From contig RPQH01000037.1 in assembly GCA_003820375.1 (NCBI GenBank), positions 1 to 39,301 on the forward strand: a DNA stretch of 39,301 nt, written 5' to 3'. Position 1 is the stretch's first letter. Each line of letters begins with the position of its first letter. The stretch comes from Ignavibacteriota bacterium (GTDB lineage: Bacteria > Bacteroidota > Ignavibacteria > Tepidaquicellales > OLB5). Under the pieces are notes generated by a model that searched no databases, had not been told where the DNA came from, and saw nothing but the letters and a program-made list of their open reading frames with translations. Shown here piece by piece: positions 33,061 through 39,301 of the stretch. Both the position numbers and the translations under genes were made by a program.

Positions 33061-34380
33061 TTCCTCTTCCTTCTTTATCTTCTTTATTTCGTTATCAACT
33101 TTAACTTTGGTGTTTTCTTCAAGCTCTTTGCTGATAGCTTTATAAGGACCTTTCACAACTTCCATATCAGGTTGTAGTCCTTCTGTTATTTCAATATACC
33201 TGTCATCACTAATACCGGTTTTAACAGTCACTATTTTGACCTTTGACGGGTTGCCATTTTCAACTACAAAAACTATTTCTTTGGGTTTTTCCTTTTTCTT
33301 ATTTTCATCTTCACCGACTCTTTTGGGTCCGTTATCGTCACCTTCGGGCTGATTTCCTTCCATCATATTCATATCTTTGCGTGCCGTTATGCTTTGTATT
33401 GGCACTGCAATCACATCACTTTTTGAATTAACTTTTATATCTGCGTTGCATGACATTCCCGGCTTTAATAAAACATCAGTATCAACCACTCTTATTTTTA
33501 CAATAAAATTAATTATCTGTTCCTGAGTTCCAATACCTTTTGATTTTGCAGTGTTTGATATTTCATAAACAACACCTGTTATCTCTTTATCAGGAAAAGC
33601 ATCAACCTGCACTTTTGCAGTATCGCCGATTTTAACAAATGTTATATCAGTTTCACTAACTTCAATTTCAGCATCCATAATGGAAAGGTCAGATATGGTC
33701 ATGATGGTTGTACCTGCCATAGTCATTGTACCTACAACTCTTTCACCAAGCTCTGAATTTAACTGCGTAACAACACCATTCATAGGGGCACGTATTGTTG
33801 CCTTTGAAAGGTCCTGTGCACTCTGTCTTAAAATTGCTACATTCTGATTTACATTTGCTCTTGAGCTTTTCAACTGTGATTGTGCCGTTTCAAATGCTAT
33901 GCGTGCATTATCAAGCTCAGATTGGGATACAAGCCCGCTGTTGAACAATTGCTGTATCCTCTGGTACTCAAGCTCGGTTTTCCTGACGTTGTTTTCAGCT
34001 ACTTCAACCTGTGATTCGGAAAAATTTACACCTGCCCGCTGCTGCTGAATTCTCTGGCTGTATATCTCAGCATTTATCTTTACAAGAAGCTCGCCTTTTT
34101 TAACTTCCTGGCCTTCTTTGACGGGCAAGGATACTATTTCACCGCTTACTTCTGCGCTGATATCTACTTTTGTATCGGGCTGTATAACTCCTGTACCGGA
34201 TACTATTTGTGTAATATCTCTTTTTCCTGTTTTTTCAGTCTGAATAGTTACAAGCTTTTCTTTATTGCTTGAAATAACTGCTGCAACAACTATCAGTAAA
34301 ATAACTGCACCAAGAACTGAAAACAAAATTAATTTCTTTTTGCTTTTTTTCTTTTTCTTTATAGGTTTATTTTCTGCCAT
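33058..34380 (-). CDS. HlyD-family periplasmic adaptor (MacA-like)
   Basis: A 440-residue membrane-fusion protein. A Lys-rich N-terminus is followed by one membrane helix (17-37). The barrel-sandwich/lipoyl halves are SAEVSGEIVSLPVKEGQEVK and KATIRAPMNGVVTQLNSELG, the helical hairpin between them runs through ELEYQRIQQLFNSGLVSQSE, and the beta-barrel part ends with LKPGMSCNADIKV. An acidic/Lys-rich insert near 345-365 precedes the last domain. It bridges the ABC permeases and TolC. It starts 21 bp after the tolC-like gene. Confidence 0.93.
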   Translation of the reverse strand: MAENKPIKKKKKSKKKLILFSVLGAVILLIVVAAVISSNKEKLVTIQTEKTGKRDITQIVSGTGVIQPDTKVDISAEVSGEIVSLPVKEGQEVKKGELLVKINAEIYSQRIQQQRAGVNFSESQVEVAENNVRKTELEYQRIQQLFNSGLVSQSELDNARIAFETAQSQLKSSRANVNQNVAILRQSAQDLSKATIRAPMNGVVTQLNSELGERVVGTMTMAGTTIMTISDLSIMDAEIEVSETDITFVKIGDTAKVQVDAFPDKEITGVVYEISNTAKSKGIGTQEQIINFIVKIRVVDTDVLLKPGMSCNADIKVNSKSDVIAVPIQSITARKDMNMMEGNQPEGDDNGPKRVGEDENKKKEKPKEIVFVVENGNPSKVKIVTVKTGISDDRYIEITEGLQPDMEVVKGPYKAISKELEENTKVKVDNEIKKIKKEEE

Positions 34381-34401
34381 TTTAGATGATGATTAAACTT
34401 T

Positions 34402-35778
34402 CTAATATTTTATTAATCCCTGGTAATATTCAAGCTGTTTTTGTGCCAGCTGGAAATTAAAAATTAAATTTGACCTTTCTATCAATGCATTATTATAATT
34501 TGTCTCTGCAGTCTGTACATCAAGCAAAGTAGATAACCCAACTCTGAATGACTCGGTTGCCAGTATCCTGTCCTGTTCTGCTGATCTTATTGTCCTATCC
34601 GATATTTCAATCTGCTTTGCAAGTGATTTTAGGTCCAGAACTGCTTTATTTATTTCTAACGTGATTTGATTCCTCAATTGTGTAAGGTCTTCATTAGCAG
34701 ATCTTAAATTTATCTGAGCCTGCTGTCTTTGAACATCTAATGAAAATCCCTGGAATATAGGATAGCTGATGTTTAAGCCGATAGTAAACGTTCTTGCATT
34801 CGTCAGGTCATTAACAGACGGAGCAGATAATCCATATGTTGAAAATCCTGAAACAGTAGGGAATATCAGAGCATTTCTAGTCAATTCAAGATTTGATTCC
34901 GAGACATCAATTGTTTGTTCTGCCGCATAAACATCACGTCTGTTATTCAAAGCATTATTTATTATTGGCTGGGGATTTGAATATTGCTGTACATAAGTTT
35001 GAACAACTGCATAAGTCAGGTCAGGTGAAAATTCCGTTCCGGCTACTGTGTATTGCCTGTCCTGCGGAAGATTTGAGTCGAACACGAGGTCAGATATGGA
35101 TTTGTTCAGGTTGTTCTTTGATTGCTCTACAGCAAGCTCGTACTGTGCAACCTGAACATCCTGCTTGTAAACATCAGACATTGTTCTTTTACCGGCTTCA
35201 ACAAATAATTTAATGCTTTCAAGCTGTGCAATTGCATTAGCCAGGCTGGATTCATTTATCTTAACTATTTGCTGGTTCTTTAATACGGCGATATAATCTG
35301 AAATTACTTTTAAAGCAATATCCTGTCTTACTTTTTCAAGCTGAACATAATTCACCGATTGCTGCATTCTTGCAATATCAACGCTTTCATAGTTGCTGAA
35401 CCCGTTAAACAAGGTAACATCCGAACGCAGTGATAAGCTGTAATTGAATGATGTTCTGTTAGAATTTGAAATAACGGTAGTATATGTGCCTGTAAGCGGG
35501 TTAAATATGTTCTGAGATACATTATCATTGGCATTATTGGTTCTCTGCCAGTTGCCGTTCAATGACAGGGTAGGGAACAGGTTACCGTATTTAACCCTAA
35601 TATTGCCTTCCTGGATATCAATATTATTCTCTATTTTTTGTACGGAAATATTTTTATCCACAGCGTTATCAATTGCCTGCTTCAGCGTTATCTTAGTGGG
35701 CTGTTGTGCTAAAACGCTGCCGGCTTGTGAAAATAACATAACCGTAACTATTAATAAAATGAATTTTAAAACTCGCAT
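34402..35778 (-). CDS. TolC-family outer membrane efflux protein
   Basis: A 458-residue outer membrane channel. Signal peptide of about 24 residues ending SVLA before Gln-Gln. Two OEP repeats of long helices are visible (ITLKQAIDNAVDKNISVQKI at the start, ATESFRVGLSTLLDVQTAET near the end) with the family-typical KQLEYYQGL close. It is the first gene of the export operon and defines its outer-membrane exit. Confidence 0.93.
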   Translation of the reverse strand: MRVLKFILLIVTVMLFSQAGSVLAQQPTKITLKQAIDNAVDKNISVQKIENNIDIQEGNIRVKYGNLFPTLSLNGNWQRTNNANDNVSQNIFNPLTGTYTTVISNSNRTSFNYSLSLRSDVTLFNGFSNYESVDIARMQQSVNYVQLEKVRQDIALKVISDYIAVLKNQQIVKINESSLANAIAQLESIKLFVEAGKRTMSDVYKQDVQVAQYELAVEQSKNNLNKSISDLVFDSNLPQDRQYTVAGTEFSPDLTYAVVQTYVQQYSNPQPIINNALNNRRDVYAAEQTIDVSESNLELTRNALIFPTVSGFSTYGLSAPSVNDLTNARTFTIGLNISYPIFQGFSLDVQRQQAQINLRSANEDLTQLRNQITLEINKAVLDLKSLAKQIEISDRTIRSAEQDRILATESFRVGLSTLLDVQTAETNYNNALIERSNLIFNFQLAQKQLEYYQGLIKY

Positions 35779-35882
35779 AAAAACTTATAAGTTATTAAAA
35801 ATTAATAAGGTTGCCTTTTTAAATTGAGACGTAATTATCATATATAAAGTTTCATAATATATAAGAAAATTATGAAATTAAA

Positions 35883-35918
35883 TGTAAAAAAATGTTACGC
35901 TTTGGCATTTTTTTTACA
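35883..35918 (-). terminator. Hairpin terminator after the micro-ORF
   Basis: TGTAAAAAAATG and CATTTTTTTTACA pair over 12 bp with a single bulge around an 11-nt loop, giving a U-rich 3' arm on either strand. It overlaps the micro-ORF stop at 35914-35916. Confidence 0.65.
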
Positions 35919-36057
35919 ATTTGTGGTTGGTGTTATGCTTGATGCTGCTGCAAGGAATTTTCATTGATCTGCCAATTGAAAGCCCTTCATATAACAGGAA
36001 ATAAAATAAGGAAATGGATGTTAACAGGATTGCGAATAATACAAGTTGAGTAATCAT
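35914..36057 (-). CDS. 47-residue single-helix membrane micro-protein
   Basis: ATG at 36055-36057. The first 23 residues (ITQLVLFAILLTSISLFYFL and following) form one membrane helix, then a short basic tail with one Cys. It is too small for standard gene finders but ends in a terminator-like hairpin. No family recognised; upstream signals are weak. Confidence 0.4.
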   Translation of the reverse strand: MITQLVLFAILLTSISLFYFLLYEGLSIGRSMKIPCSSIKHNTNHKL

Positions 36058-36310
36058 AATATTCTATTATTTAAATGGTATAAATGAATTATCAATAAAC
36101 TGATAATTTAACTGTGATTATCACAGTAATGCAATTCAAAATTAATCAGCATTTAATACCTTAACAAATCGTGTTTACAATAATTTATAGTATCTTGAAA
36201 ACGTTTTGTTCCGTAAATACATGGCTTTATTTAGAAAAACTACAAGATTTTCGAAAATAACATAGTATCTCAATAATATTAACTTTACTTTTATACTACA
36301 AAGACCGGGG
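36058..36310. other. AT-rich spacer
   Basis: No gene seen. A short palindrome CTGTGATTATCACAG occurs at about 36112-36126, a possible regulator site (FNR/CRP-like symmetry), but without a clear promoter context. Confidence 0.3.
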
Positions 36311-36760
36311 TACCCAAATAAGACATTCTAACTCCCGACTCATCGACCCCTAACTCCAGAACTCTTCGGGGCAATATCAGGTTGGTCTTTCAAGTAGGAA
36401 TAGATATTAACATAACAATCTTAAAGTAAATAAGAATAACCACCACTACTCCCTAATAACCTGACATCATCAAATAAACCGGAAATCATCATTAATTGTC
36501 ATTATTATAAATTACTACCCATACAAGACACCCGGACTCCTGACTCCAGAACTCTTCGGGGCAATGTCAGGTTGGTCTTTCAAGTAGGAATAGATTTTAA
36601 CATAACAATCTTAAAGTAAATAAGAATAATCACCACTACTCCCTAATAACCTGACATCATCAAAAAAGTCGGAAATCATCATTAATTGTCATTATTAAAA
36701 CTCAATACCCATATAAGACTCACTGACTCCCGACTCATGGACTCCTGACTCCAGAACTCT
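36311..36760 (+). repeat. 190-205 bp tandem repeat, 2.3 copies
   Basis: Units begin with TACCCATATAAGAC-like text at 36311, 36516 and 36706. Units 1 and 2 match closely over about 170 bp; unit 3 is only the first 50 bp. In unit 2, ATGTCAGGTT (36564-36573) and AACCTGACAT (36648-36657) form a perfect 10-bp inverted repeat; unit 1 has one mismatch. The array ends about 28 bp before the sugar dehydrogenase start. Confidence 0.92.
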
Positions 36761-36787
36761 TTTCCCTTCTAAATTGTAATATAATTA

Positions 36788-37957
36788 ATGACTATAAAAC
36801 AAAAACATATGCTGAATTTGAATTTTTTCTTTATTATATACCTTTTTATCAATATTATTGCTTGTTCAGGGGATAAAAAGGAAGTAACCAAACAACCGGA
36901 TATCAAAAAGGACAGTGATGGCAAATATTCCATAAAAGTAGAGCCATTTGTTGAGCGGCTTTATGTGCCATGGAGCATTGTCTTTACAGGTCCTGACAGG
37001 ATGCTTGTTAACGAGCGTAATGGTCATATGAGGGTTATCCAGAATGGCACTTTACGCCACGCACCTATCTTAACTTTGACTGATGTTTCCACCGGCTCGG
37101 AAGAAGGATTGATGGGATTAGCAGTTGACCCTGATTATTTAAGTAATAAATTTATATACATAAGTTATGCTTACGAAACTGACGGCGATCTATACGTAAA
37201 AATTGAGCGTTACAGGGATGATGGTAATACAGTTTCTAAGGATATCACTCTATTTGATAAGCTCCCTGCAGCTCAGAATCATGCCGGATGCAGATTAAGA
37301 TTCGGACCGGATAAAAAGCTGTATATTACTATCGGTGATGCTACTGACAGGGAATTTGCTCAGGATATGAAAATGCTTCATGGAAAATTGCTTAGAGTTA
37401 ATCCTGATGGTTCTGTTCCATCCGATAATCCATTTCCAAATTCACCCATCTGGACACTTGGTCACCGCAATTCACAGGGAATAGACTGGTATCCGGGTAC
37501 TGAAATTTTATACTCAACAGAGCACGGACCATCCGGTTTTGATGGACCCGGGGGCGGAGATGAAGTTAACATTATTGTAAAAGGTAAGAACTACGGCTGG
37601 CCCGAGGTTCACCATAGGGCACATAAAGAAGGTATGGTTGATCCTGTGCTTGAGTTTACTCCCGCAGAAGCACCTGCATCGGGTATGTTTTATCATTCCA
37701 ATGTAATTCCTGAATTCACAAATAACTTTTTCTTTGGCTGTTTACGCGGAGAGGGGATAATACGAGTTATAATTGATCCCAATGATCCGACTAAAGTATT
37801 ATCATTCGAAAAAATGCCTGAAATAGATTTTGGCAGAATCCGGGAAATTACAGAAGGTCCCGACGGCGCAATATACTTTTCTACAAGCAATAGAGACGGC
37901 AGAGGTGATGCAAAATCAGGTGATGATAAAATATACAGGATAACAAATAGTAAATAA
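36788..37957 (+). CDS. PQQ-dependent sugar dehydrogenase (glucose/sorbosone type) lipoprotein
   Basis: A 389-residue six-bladed propeller enzyme of the GSDH family. A lipoprotein signal ends INIIAC with Cys26, so the enzyme is probably anchored in a membrane facing the periplasm. PWSIVFTGPDRMLVNERNG, GLMGLAVDPDY and QNHAGCRLRFGPD with the catalytic His165 are family hallmarks. HRNSQGIDWYPGTEILYSTE and FGRIREITEGPDGAIYFSTS are later blades. It would oxidise a sugar using PQQ; no pqq genes are in the window. A 9-bp tandem array starts at its stop. Confidence 0.92.
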   Translation: MTIKQKHMLNLNFFFIIYLFINIIACSGDKKEVTKQPDIKKDSDGKYSIKVEPFVERLYVPWSIVFTGPDRMLVNERNGHMRVIQNGTLRHAPILTLTDVSTGSEEGLMGLAVDPDYLSNKFIYISYAYETDGDLYVKIERYRDDGNTVSKDITLFDKLPAAQNHAGCRLRFGPDKKLYITIGDATDREFAQDMKMLHGKLLRVNPDGSVPSDNPFPNSPIWTLGHRNSQGIDWYPGTEILYSTEHGPSGFDGPGGGDEVNIIVKGKNYGWPEVHHRAHKEGMVDPVLEFTPAEAPASGMFYHSNVIPEFTNNFFFGCLRGEGIIRVIIDPNDPTKVLSFEKMPEIDFGRIREITEGPDGAIYFSTSNRDGRGDAKSGDDKIYRITNSK

Positions 37958-38028
37958 GTGTTTGGAGTGTTTGGAGTGTATAGAGTGTATGGAGTGTATG
38001 GAGTGTATAGAGTGTATAGAGTGTATGG
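37957..38028 (+). repeat. AGTGTATGG 9-bp tandem array at the sugar dehydrogenase stop
   Basis: Eight consecutive 9-bp units (AGTGTTTGG twice, then AGTGTATAG or AGTGTATGG six times), the first using the last base of the TAA stop. A degenerate ninth unit follows. This array does not repeat the stop codon itself. Confidence 0.95.
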
Positions 38029-38070
38029 AGTGCAGTAACCCTGACTGCAGCAGGCAGGCGTTCCAGGGCA

Positions 38071-38183
38071 GTGTCAGGTCTTAGTTTGTGGATATGGAAA
38101 AACCTGGATTAACTGATTTGTATGACAGAGAAAGAAAGAACTTAGATTAACTGAAATTGACCTGACACAAGCGTCAGCTTAAG
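38071..38183 (+). repeat. Inverted repeat with trailing direct-repeat tail
   Basis: GTGTCAGGTC (38071-38080) and GACCTGACAC (38159-38168) are a perfect 10-bp inverted pair 78 nt apart, close to the geometry of the pair in the 190-bp repeat upstream of the same gene. The tail CCTGACACAAGCGTCAGCTT (from 38161) matches 39211-39233 at 19 of 23 positions. The rest of 38184-38514 shows no gene. Confidence 0.75.
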
Positions 38184-38520
38184 ATGACCGGAGGATTTAC
38201 AATTACACATAGAAAAGTCGAAGATCCCTGACTGCAGTAAGTTTACCTGGCTTTAACAAACAGGCCGATGAAGCGAATGCTGATATCAGGAGGTTACGGA
38301 TATAAATAAGAAAGAATTTTCATCTTTTTGTATTTGCATAAAATACTCTAGATTTGAATTATCGAATTACCCCTTTTAAATTTCCCGGCATAAGTGATTA
38401 ATATGTAAACAGACAAATCATAAAACCTGTCTGCAACAAAGAGTTTCTTTGGAAACAGAAATAGGAACGCGGCATCGTAATCGTTACTACACTCCATAAA
38501 TCTTCTTCTTAAATTTGCAT

Positions 38521-39105
38521 ATGAGCAATAATAATTCTTTCCAAAATCTTTTATTATCAATACGCAGCAAATCAATAAGCAAAAGCCGTTTTGTTATAGC
38601 TCTTTCCGGTTTTGGCGGCTCAGGAAAAAGTACCGTTGCAAATAAGCTTGCTGATGTATTGAAAAATGCAGTTATTATCAAGCTGGATGATTTTATAATT
38701 AACCGTATATCAGAACGCTCTGAAGATTGGAATGGATTTGATTGGTCAAGATTAACAAAGCAGGTGCTTAAACCAGTACATGCAGGAAAAAATACAATAC
38801 ATTATGATGTCTACGATTGGAATGAAAATAAAATTACACATCAAAAGCAATTACAGTTACTCAAATATATTATAATCGAAGGTATCGGGCTTTTGCGTAA
38901 TGAATTAAAACACTACTTTGATTTTTCCATATGGCTTGATGTACCTTTGGATGAATCGATTGAAAGAGGGAAGAAGCGTGATAAAGAAAAGTATAACGTA
39001 AACCACGACGAACTATGGGATAATATATGGGGACCTAACGACAATAATTACTTCAAAAAACACAAACCTCTCACACTTACAGATTATTTATTGAAAAATA
39101 ATTAA
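38521..39105 (+). CDS. Uridine-kinase-like P-loop kinase
   Basis: A 194-residue P-loop kinase. Walker A is GFGGSGKST (30-38), VIIKLDDFIIN provides the acidic strand seen in uridine/pantothenate-type kinases, and LLKYIIIEGIGLL is the Walker B region. The late IERGKKRDKEKY is a lid-like basic segment. The substrate is not certain; uridine kinase-like is the best guess. An in-frame TTG exists at 38515, but the ATG at 38521 is chosen. The usual length of the family is slightly longer. Confidence 0.8.
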   Translation: MSNNNSFQNLLLSIRSKSISKSRFVIALSGFGGSGKSTVANKLADVLKNAVIIKLDDFIINRISERSEDWNGFDWSRLTKQVLKPVHAGKNTIHYDVYDWNENKITHQKQLQLLKYIIIEGIGLLRNELKHYFDFSIWLDVPLDESIERGKKRDKEKYNVNHDELWDNIWGPNDNNYFKKHKPLTLTDYLLKNN

Positions 39106-39301
39106 TAGCAAAACACACTGCTGTCCAAAATAAAAATGGAACTCGATTAAATTCCGAAAAATAATCTTTAAATGATAAAAAAATATTTACAATTGACAAG
39201 AATCCCCTCTCCTGGCACAGGCGTCAAGTTAAGGAAAGAAAATTCGAAATAGATAAAAGACAAGGGGTAATATTATTGATATGCTTATTTCCCGATTTAT
39301 G
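39106..39301 (+). other. Spacer with repeat fragments at the window edge
   Basis: 39211-39233 repeats the tail seen at 38161-38183. GACAAGGGGTAATATTATTG near 39260 recalls the start of the composite repeat block, but the window ends before this can be judged. Confidence 0.4.

Noticed and set aside
32917..33177. Plus-strand frame with LTNLTNLTNL
   Set aside because: Produced by the 9-bp array and antisense of the HlyD gene end.
36112..36126. CTGTGATTATCACAG as an FNR/CRP-type operator
   Set aside because: Good symmetry but no nearby promoter or gene at the right distance; kept only as a note in the spacer entry.

Overview
The window is AT-rich bacterial chromosome with tightly packed operons separated by unusually repeat-loaded gaps. 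Gene content points to the Bacteroidota/Chlorobiota/Ignavibacteriota group: secreted proteins built like type IX sorting domains, the HpnCDE squalene route, a DUF4905-like protein, MacB-type ABC permeases, DUF4160/DUF2442 genes, and start codons that often lack a good Shine-Dalgarno. This placement is inferred from content; no rRNA or tRNA gene was seen.

Layout. 1-3295: a GNAT acetyltransferase (minus), then queD, queE and queC (plus), which together make preQ0. 3394-4519: three small unrecognised genes, one a membrane protein. 4559-5308: a lipoprotein. 5618-7956: etfB-etfA and a bifunctional-nuclease/UVR protein, closed by an intrinsic terminator. 8027-11578: coaX, a DUF4905-like gene, a YjbQ-family gene and a GT-C glycosyltransferase, mostly overlapping. 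11738-13381: an ATPase_2-type protein converging on a DUF4160-DUF2442 pair. 13537-13827: an RRM RNA-binding protein. 14391-20178 (minus): a two-gene double-cubane/acyl-CoA dehydratase activase type system. 20311-23390 (minus): hpnC-hpnD-hpnE. 24319-25841 (minus): an AAA ATPase overlapping a small TOPRIM-like partner, which resembles a compact defence pair. 25965-35778 (minus): a long export locus of TolC, HlyD, MacB-like ATPase, TPR protein, permease 1, four small secreted or membrane proteins, and permease 2. 35914-36057: a 47-residue membrane micro-ORF. 36788-39105: a PQQ-type sugar dehydrogenase lipoprotein and a P-loop kinase.

The most unusual layer is the intergenic DNA. (1) Many stop codons abut short-period (7-10 bp, often exactly 9 bp) tandem arrays in the sense direction of the gene. 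(2) A three-hairpin element occurs in two full copies plus one partial; the two outer hairpin cores are exact reverse complements of each other within a copy but differ between copies. (3) A 92-98 bp element has two conserved end motifs and a 60-63 bp AT-rich middle of fixed length but unrelated sequence, in five copies. (4) A composite repeat follows both queE and the 607-aa dehydratase-like gene, in opposite genomic orientations. (5) A 190-205 bp tandem repeat precedes the sugar dehydrogenase gene.

Working picture: housekeeping operons (queuosine, ETF, CoA, hopanoid/squalene precursors, export) interspersed with small accessory cassettes, and with several families of non-coding repeats that sit preferentially at gene 3' ends.
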